Positions 33,582-40,908 are shown, counted from the stretch's first letter. The stretch: DNA of 64,000 bases from DATMRF01 sp035566435 (GCA_035566435.1 DATMRF010000002.1:32956-96955), one strand, 5' to 3'. A program made the numbers and translations. The notes: generated by a model from the sequence alone, not told the origin.

Positions 33582-34526
33582 ATGACGGATCGTGGAAAAA
33601 CGGTTGCTTGGCTTACGGGCGGCCTCCTGCTGTGTCAGGGCGCGTGGGCGATAACTGACGGCCCATACGCGGGAATTGTGGCACGGAATGTTTTCGCATT
33701 GAAGCCGGCGCCAGTGGCGGTGCCCATTGAAGAAGTCAAGCCGCCGCCCTCCAAGATTACGCTTACGGGCATCACCACGATTCTGGGGAGAAAGCAGGCT
33801 CTCATGAAGACTCCCCCGCCGGCCGGAAAGCCAGGCGAGCCTCCCAAGGGCGAACAGTCGTATATCCTGGGCGAGGGAGAGCGGGAAGGAGACATCGAGG
33901 TGCTGCAGATCGACGAAAAGGCAGGCACGGTCAAAGTCAAGAACGGTGATGTCCTCGTGGTGCTGAATTTCGACAAAGACGGTCAAAAGCTGGTCAGCAG
34001 CCCTCTGCTCACAGCCCAACCCGGTGCGATACCTCCACCGGCTGTCGGCGGTCTGCGGCCCCCGGGTGTCAACCCCTATGGCCAGCCTGCCGGTGGCTCG
34101 GGGTTTAATCTGCCTACGCGGCCGCTCCGCGCGCAGCCCGGCACGGTCAATCCAAATAGCGCGGGTTACTCTCCAGGCGGTTATTCGCCTGGCGGCTTCG
34201 GCGGCGTCGCAAACCCGAGCGTCTCTGCGGGTGGCGCTGCGCTTCCGGTTTATGGCGGAGCTAATTCGGCAGCCCAAGCTCAAGCTCAAGCGCAGGCGGC
34301 GGCTCAGCAGCCGCAGATGACGCCTGAGGAGCAAATCATCCACATGGAGGCGATGCGCGAGCTCAACAAGAATAACCCCAATTTCCCGCCGCTGCCGCCA
34401 ACGTCTTTGAACCCGAATCCCACCGGTACGGCTGCCAATCCGGAGCAGGGGACTACGCCCACAACCACTCCTAGCGTTCCTACGCCGCCGCGGCTGCCCG
34501 GGATGCCACAACAACTGCCGCAGTAG
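33582..34526 (+). CDS. exported Pro/Gly/Gln-rich protein, GspC-like N-terminal part
   Basis: A 314-residue protein with a signal peptide (TVAWLTGGLLLCQGAWA). The N-terminal half contains YAGIVARNVFALKP, then SKITLTGITTILGRKQALM and EGEREGDIEVLQIDEKAGTVKVKNGD. This succession of short beta strands after an R-N-x-F motif is reminiscent of the periplasmic homology region of type II secretion GspC. The C-terminal half is low complexity (repeated GGYSPGG, AQAQAQAQAAA, Pro/Thr). No PDZ domain is present. A pseudopilin-like protein is encoded at 49338-49934, but no other secretion gene is seen; the GspC link is tentative. Confidence 0.6.
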   Translation: MTDRGKTVAWLTGGLLLCQGAWAITDGPYAGIVARNVFALKPAPVAVPIEEVKPPPSKITLTGITTILGRKQALMKTPPPAGKPGEPPKGEQSYILGEGEREGDIEVLQIDEKAGTVKVKNGDVLVVLNFDKDGQKLVSSPLLTAQPGAIPPPAVGGLRPPGVNPYGQPAGGSGFNLPTRPLRAQPGTVNPNSAGYSPGGYSPGGFGGVANPSVSAGGAALPVYGGANSAAQAQAQAQAAAQQPQMTPEEQIIHMEAMRELNKNNPNFPPLPPTSLNPNPTGTAANPEQGTTPTTTPSVPTPPRLPGMPQQLPQ

Positions 34527-34559
34527 TCTCGTGATTCGGGATTTCTGAAAGGGGACTTC

Positions 34560-34702
34560 AACGCAAAGGCGCAAAGGTGCAAAGACGCAAAGGGAAAAGG
34601 GGACTGAACGACTGAGAGCGAAATGAGCAAGGCCAGGGGGAGGAATCCCCGTGTGGTCAACGGCTCTTAAAAAAAAGTTAGTCCGTTGCGTCTTTGCCTT
34701 AA
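34560..34702. repeat. hairpin of CGCAAAGG-type 8-bp repeats, no gene inside
   Basis: AACGCAAAGG followed by further 8-bp units at 34560-34593, then about 90 bases, then an inverted shorter copy (GTTGCGTCTTTGCCTTAA) at 34685-34702. It occupies the whole gap between two secreted-protein genes. Confidence 0.65.
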
Positions 34703-34751
34703 ATCTGTCGGTATCGGCATGGCTCGGAGCACATTTCGGACTCGATCTTCC

Positions 34752-35816
34752 ATGACCAGGAAACTCTCTGCCATGATTGGCGCCATTCTGTGCTCTGTCC
34801 CATTAAGCTCGACCGCCGCCAAGCCGGGGGACGTGTTTTATTCGGTTACCAACCTGGTGCGTATGGAGACTAATGGTCCGGCGGTATGTTCCGTGGTTAC
34901 CTACGCGCGAACTAATGTCCTGCCGAGTATGTGGGCCTCGCGACCTCCGCCTCCCGAAACCTTGCCGCTCGAGATACGGGAGCGGTTGTGGCTGCAGACC
35001 ACTCAACTGGTGGCGCAAGTCTGGTACTTCACCAACAAGGAGTTCGATTATTATCTGCCGGCATCGTTCAATCATTTCATTTGGACAAACTTCGTCGCGC
35101 ACACTAATGGGCGAAGCACCCTGGTGTGGAGCGAGCGGACTCGCCAGCCCGGCTGGCCAGCGGTGCCACCGGTCGTCACCTGGAATACCAACAGCCTCAT
35201 GTGGGGAATGCAAGGATTAACCGCCCTGAGCCCTGGGTGGGAGAGCGAGGGCAATCCCGGCCAGGTGCCCATTACCGCCCTGACCCGGCGCCACGGCTAT
35301 ACTCGGGGACATTCAATGGGGCCGGACGGCATTAACACAAACCGGACGGGGATGCGCATTTGGTTCCTCACTGTGGAAAACGAGGTAGTCGAGGTGAAGG
35401 TGCTGCTTGAGCTGGTTCGAACGATGCCTGAGGCCCACCGAGACTATTCGGTCATTTTATTCGATCGGGATTTGCCTGACTCGATTTCCCCGATGCGGGT
35501 CGTGGCGGTGACCAATATGAGGGCGAGTTACGACATCCTGGCTGACGGGCCCTGTCCCCTTTTCATGACTGAACAAGGAGGAAATGTCAGCGCCCAGGTG
35601 CCGGGGTTTACGGTGGATATCTTCAAGGGCGGCGACTCGGGTTCGCCCAACATGCTGCCGCTGCCCGATGAACTCGTTTTCTATGGCGGCCGTTCCACCT
35701 CCGGCCCCAGCGCCGAAATGCAGGCTGATATGGATGAGCTGTGCCGGCGGGCGAGTCTGGATCCGCGCCGGTACCAGATGCAGTGGGTTGATCTCCCCAA
35801 GGCTCCTCGTTGGTAG
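34752..35816 (+). CDS. exported protein of unknown function
   Basis: About 354 residues from the ATG at 34752, which gives a signal peptide (KLSAMIGAILCSVPLSSTAA). The mature part has many aromatic and beta-type segments, including FNHFIWTNFVAHTNG, RRHGYTRGHSMGPDGINT, VWFLTVENEVVEVKVLLELV and FTVDIFKGGDSGSPNMLPLP. The GGDSGSPNMLP motif looks like the GDSGSP catalytic-serine loop of trypsin-like proteases, and RRHGYTRGH could supply the His. A degenerate chymotrypsin-fold protease is therefore possible, although the catalytic Asp was not placed. Its stop is 30 bp before palindromic element copy 3. Confidence 0.6.
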   Translation: MTRKLSAMIGAILCSVPLSSTAAKPGDVFYSVTNLVRMETNGPAVCSVVTYARTNVLPSMWASRPPPPETLPLEIRERLWLQTTQLVAQVWYFTNKEFDYYLPASFNHFIWTNFVAHTNGRSTLVWSERTRQPGWPAVPPVVTWNTNSLMWGMQGLTALSPGWESEGNPGQVPITALTRRHGYTRGHSMGPDGINTNRTGMRIWFLTVENEVVEVKVLLELVRTMPEAHRDYSVILFDRDLPDSISPMRVVAVTNMRASYDILADGPCPLFMTEQGGNVSAQVPGFTVDIFKGGDSGSPNMLPLPDELVFYGGRSTSGPSAEMQADMDELCRRASLDPRRYQMQWVDLPKAPRW

Positions 35817-35845
35817 GGGACGTACGGTCCTTGAGGAGATTCGTC

Positions 35846-35958
35846 ATGTAGGAGACGAGGTAACTAGTCTCTGATCTTCTGCCCGTTTCGCACCCGAACC
35901 GGCCCACAGGCGCCCATCCGTAGAAAGGATCAGAGACTCGTTACCTCGTCTCCTACAT
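35846..35958 (+). repeat. palindromic element, copy 3
   Basis: Left arm 35846-35876 with one mismatch to the right arm 35928-35958, which is canonical. The 51-base centre differs from other copies. The element fills the gap between two convergent stop codons (35816 and 35961). Confidence 0.9.
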
Positions 35959-35960
35959 GG

Positions 35961-36566
35961 TCAATTACGACGGCGCCGCAGCATCAGCGCCGCCAGGCCC
36001 AGTCCTGTGAGCGACAGGGTGGAAGGCTCAGGAACTATCCACACAAGGTTGAACGACTGCTGGGGCAGGGAAGCCGCCGAAGTCGGCGGACTCCCATTCG
36101 GATCGCCCGTCGTAAGGGAAAAGGGGATAAAGGATCCGGTCGCATAGTCATAGCCCGTTACAGCGAACACGCCCGCGTGATCAGCCAGCGCGTAGGCGAG
36201 GGCCTGCGAAGCGCTGGCGCCGGTGGTGGTCCCGCCGAGTGTAGTGTCCCATACGGTGAGGTCGATGAAAGCCGTTGCTCCGCCCGCGACGGTTGGGATC
36301 GCGACCACTCCGCCACTGAAATACCCGGCGCCCCCGCCCGTAAAGAACGGGGCCGAAGCGACTTGGGCCAGACTGGTGGAACTCGGCCCGGCAACAAGGC
36401 CCGCCTGCCAAACGGCTCCCGACAGCTTGGTGACCCCGTCTATCCAGAACACGGGAACATTCAACTGGGGAGCCCCACTGAGGTTGACGAAATTGACGGT
36501 CCCCTGAGCACAGGCACTCCCACCAATCAAAGCAGTGGCGAATATACCCGCGATGAGTTTCTTCAT
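35961..36566 (-). CDS. PEP-CTERM sorting-domain protein A
   Basis: A 201-residue exported protein: signal peptide IAGIFATALIGGSACA, a Gly/Thr/Ala-rich beta domain (TVNFVNLSGAPQLNVPVF, FFTGGGAGYFSGG, ATAFIDLTVWDTTLGG) and the C-terminal tripartite signal VPEPSTLSLTG, a hydrophobic helix, then RRRRN. It should be a substrate of the exosortase encoded at 6152-7147. It is a paralogue of the protein at 36925-37494. An AAAAGGAAAA ribosome site lies just upstream of the ATG. The next upstream gene is separated by repeats, so the two paralogues have their own promoters. Confidence 0.92.
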   Translation of the reverse strand: MKKLIAGIFATALIGGSACAQGTVNFVNLSGAPQLNVPVFWIDGVTKLSGAVWQAGLVAGPSSTSLAQVASAPFFTGGGAGYFSGGVVAIPTVAGGATAFIDLTVWDTTLGGTTTGASASQALAYALADHAGVFAVTGYDYATGSFIPFSLTTGDPNGSPPTSAASLPQQSFNLVWIVPEPSTLSLTGLGLAALMLRRRRN

Positions 36567-36628
36567 AGCGTTTTCCTTTTCGATACTTCCGTCTTGGTTC
36601 TGACTACTGCGATTCCAACCTGCCGCGA

Positions 36629-36657
36629 CGGTACCCTTTGTTTATGTTCGATGTCAA
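36629..36657 (-). promoter_or_regulatory. possible sigma-70 promoter of PEP-CTERM gene A
   Basis: On the minus strand a perfect -35 box TTGACA (36652-36657) lies about 90 bp before the ATG; a weak -10-like TACCGT follows at about 18 bases. The -10 match is poor, so this is tentative. Confidence 0.35.
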
Positions 36658-36727
36658 GACAGAAATGTGACATAAGCTGTGCTCCTCGCCGGCACAGCTT
36701 CCTCGCGGGACGATCGCGCCTTTAGGA

Positions 36728-36838
36728 TTTAGGAGACGGGGTAACGAGTCTGTGATCACTTCGTTTTTCCAGCCCTTCTTGACACCAGACGCCCTTGCCG
36801 CCGAAAAGATCAGAGACTCGTTACCTCGTCTCCTACAT
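36728..36838 (+). repeat. palindromic element, copy 4
   Basis: Left arm about 36728-36757 (several changes) and canonical right arm 36808-36838 around a 50-base centre unlike other copies. It lies upstream of PEP-CTERM gene A and downstream of gene B. Confidence 0.85.
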
Positions 36839-36850
36839 TGGTACAAAGAG

Positions 36851-36874
36851 AAAGCCGCCCAAACGGGCGGCTTT
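36851..36874 (-). terminator. strong hairpin terminator of PEP-CTERM gene B
   Basis: A perfect 10-bp stem (AAAGCCGCCC at 36851-36860, GGGCGGCTTT at 36865-36874) with an AAAC loop. T-rich tracts follow on both strands (CTTTCTCTTTG leftward, CTTTCTTTG rightward), so it may work in both directions. It lies 50 bp after the stop of the gene at 36925. Confidence 0.85.
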
Positions 36875-36892
36875 CTTTGCGGAAGATTGATT

Positions 36893-36920
36893 GGAGACTC
36901 GTTACCTCGTCTCCTGCAAT
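36893..36920 (+). repeat. palindromic element, half copy 5 (right arm only)
   Basis: GGAGACTCGTTACCTCGTCT and the following bases match only the right arm of the element; no left arm was found. It ends 5 bp before the stop codon of PEP-CTERM gene B. Confidence 0.8.
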
Positions 36921-36924
36921 ATTG

Positions 36925-37494
36925 TTACTTGCGGCGGCGGAAGATCATCAGCGCCGCAGCGCCCAGACCCGCCAACGCGAACGTCGAGGGTTCAGGAACA
37001 ACCATCGTGAAGCTCGTTAGACCCACCATGACAGCGGGCGTTGTGGGCGGACTCCCGGCCGGATTTCCGGTGACAACTGAGAACGGAGCCGAAAACCCAT
37101 AAACATCCGGCTTCCCAGACGCTATCGCTTGGGTGAGTGTAGCACCCGCCGTGGTCCCACCCAGCGTGGCGTCCCAGGCCCAAACTGACAGCCAGGCTGT
37201 GGCTCCTCCGGCTATTCCGGTGAGGGTTGTTGTACCTCCGTTGAAGTACCCTGCGCCACCACCCGTCAGAAACGCAGTCGAGTTGCCTACATAAGCAAGG
37301 CTCGTCGATGTAGGGCCGGCGTACAGACCCGCCTGATAGTTTGCCCCTGCGAGTTTGACTGTGGTGTTGAGACCGTCAAAGATCGGAGCGTTCAACGCTG
37401 GCGAACCAGACACGTTAACGAAGTTAACCTGTCCTTGGGCAAAGGCAGCCAGCGTAGCAAACGATGCTAAGGTTGTTACGATGAGTTTCTTCAT
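36925..37494 (-). CDS. PEP-CTERM sorting-domain protein B
   Basis: A 189-residue paralogue of protein A: signal peptide LIVTTLASFATLAAFAQ, the shared domain (QVNFVNVSGSPALNAPIF, FLTGGGAGYFNGG, ATAWLSVWAWDATLGGTT) and a C-terminal VPEPSTFALAG signal with a hydrophobic helix and FRRRK. The common -VNFVN-SG-P-LN-PIF motif and matching length show a recent duplication. It is a likely exosortase substrate exposed at the cell surface or outer membrane. A strong terminator follows the stop. Confidence 0.92.
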   Translation of the reverse strand: MKKLIVTTLASFATLAAFAQGQVNFVNVSGSPALNAPIFDGLNTTVKLAGANYQAGLYAGPTSTSLAYVGNSTAFLTGGGAGYFNGGTTTLTGIAGGATAWLSVWAWDATLGGTTAGATLTQAIASGKPDVYGFSAPFSVVTGNPAGSPPTTPAVMVGLTSFTMVVPEPSTFALAGLGAAALMIFRRRK

Positions 37495-37555
37495 AGTTTT
37501 GGTTGTTGTGGTATGTTATGGCTTTACTAGATCAGTTTCGTCGTTGAGGTTTTGG

Positions 37556-38149
37556 TTAAGGATTGAAAGCCCGAGTCCAGGATTCCGCTGAGCCAGCAGC
37601 AATCCAGAACGACTCACCAACCGCAGGACTCAGATCCGGGCTCCAGGAACCGAAAAAGGTCGATGAAACGTAAGCGCCGCTGCGGAAGTAATAAACAGTA
37701 TCACCGAAGTTCGCCGGCATTAGAAGGTTTTCCAACGTGTCGGAGACCGGTGCCTGCGAGCTCTTGATAGAGAAGCCAGCCGGGATCGGGTTCGTAAGGT
37801 TTCCCGTCAATACGTTTCCTACGAACGTGTTGGTGAAGGCGGTGCCGGCAGCGTAGAACACGCCCCCTCCTGGAAGCAGCGACATATTTGGTGACCAACT
37901 TCCGAAGTACGTTGCGCTTGAAAACGCGCCGCCTGTAAAGGCATAGACCGTGTCACCGAAACCAGCTGTCGGGAACAGGTCATTCAGAGTGTTCGTCCCA
38001 TTGTCCAACGGGTTCGCAACCAAGTTGAATCCCGATTTGATGGGGACGTTGACGTAACCGACAATGTTTAGCGAGTAAACATTTTGCGCCATGGAGGCGG
38101 CAGCGCCAGCGGCAAGAGCCGCGGCACATAATAGTGCTTTTGTTCTCAT
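37556..38149 (-). CDS. exported VYSLNIVGYVN-type protein with internal duplication
   Basis: A 197-residue protein with a signal peptide (LLCAAALAAGAAASMAQ) followed at once by NVYSLNIVGYVNVPI, a start I associate with many secreted verrucomicrobial proteins. Two homologous halves are visible: FGDTVYAFTGGAFSSATYFG with SWSPNMSLLPGGGVFYAAG, and FGDTVYYFRSGAYVSSTFFG with SWSPDLSPAVGESFWIAAG. There is no PEP-CTERM tail. The function is unknown; a surface or matrix component is plausible. A palindrome-like operator pair lies in its upstream region. Confidence 0.85.
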   Translation of the reverse strand: MRTKALLCAAALAAGAAASMAQNVYSLNIVGYVNVPIKSGFNLVANPLDNGTNTLNDLFPTAGFGDTVYAFTGGAFSSATYFGSWSPNMSLLPGGGVFYAAGTAFTNTFVGNVLTGNLTNPIPAGFSIKSSQAPVSDTLENLLMPANFGDTVYYFRSGAYVSSTFFGSWSPDLSPAVGESFWIAAGSAESWTRAFNP

Positions 38150-38163
38150 TTTATTTTGTAGTT

Positions 38164-38288
38164 ATGTGTTACCGTGTGTGAAGTCACTATCGCAAAGGGC
38201 GAGGGGGGTGTCAACGGTTTTTTAGAGATTTTTTGAACGTTTTTCAGGGCTTCACGGGCAGGGCGTTGAATTAATGTAACACATTACA
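38164..38288 (-). promoter_or_regulatory. possible operator pair sharing GTAACACAT
   Basis: The 14-bp palindrome TGTAACACATTACA (38275-38288) contains GTAACACAT; the same nonamer occurs inverted at 38164-38172, 15 bp before the start codon of the exported protein. Two matching sites about 105 bp apart flanking a promoter region would suit repression by a dimeric regulator. Confidence 0.3.
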
Positions 38289-38443
38289 CATAAATAACTT
38301 GCGACTCGATTTGTCTCGTATTCGGTGGCGTGGGAAGTCCGTTGGCACGGTTTTTGGCGGAAAAACCACGTTCTCGATTGCCACTCAGGAGGTTAGCCGG
38401 CGCTATTCTCGGGGCGATTGGGGGAAACCATTTCCGGTTATTT

Positions 38444-38548
38444 CAGGAGACGAGGTAATGAGTCACTGAGCTTTCCCACGGAACGGCGTGCCTTGACCGT
38501 GCCGACAGGGAGGGGGAGATAAGAGACTCGTTACCTCGTCGCCTACAA
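38444..38548 (+). repeat. palindromic element, copy 6
   Basis: Left arm 38444-38471 (degenerate) and right arm 38518-38548 (two changes from the canonical sequence), centre 46 bases. It begins 15 bp after the stop of the leftward lipoprotein gene. Confidence 0.8.
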
Positions 38549-38562
38549 AACTGCCTCGGACA

Positions 38563-40248
38563 TCATTTGGGCAGACTGGATGAGGGGCCGGTCCCCGGCC
38601 GTTGGCTTGGAGGCGAGGGCGACGGCGCGAGGAGAGTATGCAGACCACGCGGGAATTCCGGCGATTCCAACCAGTCGGCGAGGAGGTGGAGCTCGATGGC
38701 ATTAAATCCTAAACTTGAACGCCGAACGAGCGAGAGGTGGTTTGGGTCGGTGGCCGTGGTCACAGTGACGCAATTGCCGAATCTCGGCCTGGCTGCCTTG
38801 AGCATTTGCAGGCCCGTTGAGAGGGGGGGGAGTTGCGCCTTGTGCGCAATCAACCGGAAAAGCTGGCCGAGGTAAAGCCACTGCTCGAGCCGAGGCGCCG
38901 TCAGTTCCCAATCGTAGAACACCAGATTGGTACGGCTTAGAACCGATTGGAACAACTCCGGCGGAGGCGGCCGATTGGTGCCGCCAGCGGGGATTAAGCC
39001 GGCAACCATGAACCCACCACTTTTGTCAACCACGGAACGCAACTCGGGCTCGATAAATGGCGCGCCCTTCCAGACAAGACCCGTAAAGTTGGTAGCCCGC
39101 GCGAGGTTCCCCATGCCATTGGCCGCTAGCCAGGGATTTGCAGCCTGAGAGATTCTGTCGGCTGCCTTGTGCACGACATTGCTGGGATCGACTAGTGGAG
39201 CAGCCCCATACTCCAAGGCCGGCATGCCCGCCAACGCCCAGAAGAAGGCCTGGTTTGGGGTAGTGCCGAGCTGCAGGTCGTTCCACGCCTTGAAGCTTTT
39301 CAGCAGAGGTCGAATCCCGCGGATGGCGGTGAAACCGATCAGCGGGTCGTGGATCAGGTTCGTGGGGATGTTCCACGGGTCCAGGTCGAAATTCAGTGGC
39401 TGCGGGAACTCGAGTTCCGCGTGGGTGCGGACGTTCTCGCCGTCGCCGAGCACCTGAAAGTTGATAGTCGGCCAATTAGTGGATAGTTGATGGTTGAACG
39501 AAGCGAGGAAAGGCCAGACGCCGGAGAGTTTCAATAAGTCGACGTCGGCTTCGAGCCAGTGATTGGTGGGGGAAGTGGGGAAGGGATTGCCGGTGGCGGC
39601 CAGTTGAGCGTTGAAGGTTGAGATTTGAGAGTCGGTGCCTGGTGACTCGGTGAGGTCGAGCAGTGTCCAAGAGCCCGAGTTGGTGAGTGTGAGCGCGCAA
39701 GGCGTGTGGCGCAAAGTGCCGAGGGCATCGCGCAGCGTGCTCTGCGCAGCCTGCCAGGCCGCGGTGCGCTGGTCGTCGAGGCGAATCGCTAGCGCCAGTT
39801 CCGCCGGTTGATTCGTCGGCTGGTGTATTTCGAGCAGCCATTCTTCCTGCAGCAGGTCCTGCACGAGCGGGCGGAGGGTTGAGGCAGTGGCGTTGTTCGT
39901 AACCGGTGTCGAATAATTGGTGATCTCCTGATAATTCGAGAGCGCCGGGTGATAGCCGGCGAGCCAGAGGGCGAGTTTGTCGAGGGTTTGGGTCTCGAGC
40001 CTGCCGCTCTCGGGCAGGTTCCAAATGGTCATGAAATAAGCGGCATTGGTCTCGGTTGCGAGCCGCTTTTTGCCGAGCCAATGGATGCGGAGGATGGGAG
40101 ACGATTCTTGATTTTTGATTTTTGATTTTTGATTAGAGGCGACCACCGGCTGCGGCTGCTCGACCGGAGTAGCTTCTTTCTTGCAGCCGGCACCCGAGGC
40201 CAGAAGCAGCGCGCAAACAAAACCAAAGCTGAACTGTTTTACGAACAT
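38563..40248 (-). CDS. lipoprotein of unknown function
   Basis: A 561-residue protein with a lipoprotein-like signal (FGFVCALLLASGAGCKKE). The N-terminal linker VASNQKSKIKNQESS is encoded by three to four ATCAAAA-type heptamers (40106-40133). The remainder alternates helices and strands (LAVWLAGYHPALSNYQEI-like, FQVLGDGENVRTHAELEFP, LGFNAIELHLLADWL) without a recognised domain. Sequences such as FNHQLSTNWPTINFQ and ELPQPLNFDLDPWNIPTNLI suggest an outer-membrane-associated or scaffold protein. It is monocistronic. I cannot offer a function. Confidence 0.65.
   Translation of the reverse strand: MFVKQFSFGFVCALLLASGAGCKKEATPVEQPQPVVASNQKSKIKNQESSPILRIHWLGKKRLATETNAAYFMTIWNLPESGRLETQTLDKLALWLAGYHPALSNYQEITNYSTPVTNNATASTLRPLVQDLLQEEWLLEIHQPTNQPAELALAIRLDDQRTAAWQAAQSTLRDALGTLRHTPCALTLTNSGSWTLLDLTESPGTDSQISTFNAQLAATGNPFPTSPTNHWLEADVDLLKLSGVWPFLASFNHQLSTNWPTINFQVLGDGENVRTHAELEFPQPLNFDLDPWNIPTNLIHDPLIGFTAIRGIRPLLKSFKAWNDLQLGTTPNQAFFWALAGMPALEYGAAPLVDPSNVVHKAADRISQAANPWLAANGMGNLARATNFTGLVWKGAPFIEPELRSVVDKSGGFMVAGLIPAGGTNRPPPPELFQSVLSRTNLVFYDWELTAPRLEQWLYLGQLFRLIAHKAQLPPLSTGLQMLKAARPRFGNCVTVTTATDPNHLSLVRRSSLGFNAIELHLLADWLESPEFPRGLHTLLAPSPSPPSQRPGTGPSSSLPK
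40106..40133 (-). repeat. ATCAAAA-type heptamers inside a CDS
   Basis: Three perfect and one single-mismatch heptamer, reading ATCAAAA on the minus strand, in frame near the N-terminus of the lipoprotein gene. Confidence 0.85.
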
Positions 40249-40290
40249 GCCGCTGGTTTGTACAAAAAGACCGTTGTCGACGCAAGAAAT

Positions 40291-40343
40291 CAGAAAACAG
40301 AAAACAGAAAAATGACCACGGATGACACGGATGGCACAGATTA
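40291..40343. repeat. CAGAAAA x3 plus 9-bp CACGGATGA repeat x3, left of GxxExxY gene 1
   Basis: Three perfect CAGAAAA heptamers (40291-40311) followed by three 9-bp units CACGGATGA, CACGGATGG and CACAGATTA (40317-40343). The second array has an inverted partner at 40853-40880 on the other side of the GxxExxY gene. Confidence 0.85.
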
Positions 40344-40414
40344 GGGAACCAGCAGGAATGCAACGCCTGAAATATTTCTGGTAATCGTGGTCATCCCTGA
40401 TTACGAATGGTCGG

Positions 40415-40792
40415 ATGAAACACGAAGAACTTACTAAACAGATTATTGGCGCCGCGATGACCGTGCTGAATGGGCTCCGACCCGGGCTGGATGAAAAGTT
40501 GTACGAAAATGCACTGGTTATCGAACTTCAGGCTCAAGGTCTTGTGGTGGAACAACAACGCGAATTCCCCGTTTCCTATCGCGGTCACTTTATCGGCAAG
40601 CTGATTCCGGATCTAATCGTGGACAACAAGGTCATCGTGGACCCCAAAGTCGTTACCGCATTCACCGATACCCACGTGGCTCAGATGCTCGGCTACTTGA
40701 ACATCACCGGACTGGAGGTTGCGCTGCTACTCAACTTCAAAGAGGCGAAACTCGATTGGAAGCGAGTCGTGACTGGGGAGAGGGAGCGATGA
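40415..40792 (+). CDS. GxxExxY protein 1 (PD-(D/E)XK nuclease-like)
   Basis: A 125-residue member of the GxxExxY family (PDDEXK_3-like). The name-giving motif is present as GLDEKLY, preceded by TKQIIGAAMTVLNGLRP. The nuclease-like core is IPDLIVDNKVIVDPK, with Asp and D-x-K where many relatives have E-x-K, followed by VVTAFTDTHVAQMLGYLNITG and LLLNFKEAKLDWKRV. There is no Shine-Dalgarno. The gene sits between inverted copies of a 9-bp periodic repeat (40315-40342 and 40853-40880). The family is often multicopy in Planctomycetes, Verrucomicrobia and Acidobacteria, and its function is unknown. Confidence 0.9.
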   Translation: MKHEELTKQIIGAAMTVLNGLRPGLDEKLYENALVIELQAQGLVVEQQREFPVSYRGHFIGKLIPDLIVDNKVIVDPKVVTAFTDTHVAQMLGYLNITGLEVALLLNFKEAKLDWKRVVTGERER

Positions 40793-40852
40793 ACGCCGGT
40801 TCCCTGAGGGGTTGAGACGCGCATCGCGAGGACAACAACGTCCCGAGTTCAA

Positions 40853-40880
40853 ATCCGTGAAATCCGTGCTATCCGTGGTA
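40853..40880. repeat. 9-bp ATCCGTG repeat x3, right of GxxExxY gene 1
   Basis: AATCCGTGA, AATCCGTGC and TATCCGTGG, the inverted partner of 40315-40342. As reverse complements both arms start ACCACGGAT outside and end GATT inside; 23 of 28 positions match. Confidence 0.85.
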
Positions 40881-40908
40881 AAAAGTCTCTTTCTGCAGTG
40901 CGCCCTTC

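Larger units (their letters stand above)
38150..38562. other. intergenic region with possible operators and palindromic element
   Basis: About 410 bp. It holds ATGTGTTAC (38164-38172) and the palindrome TGTAACACATTACA (38275-38288), then about 150 bp with nothing recognised, then palindromic element copy 6. It is upstream of the VYSLNIVGYVN gene and downstream of the lipoprotein gene. Confidence 0.5.
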
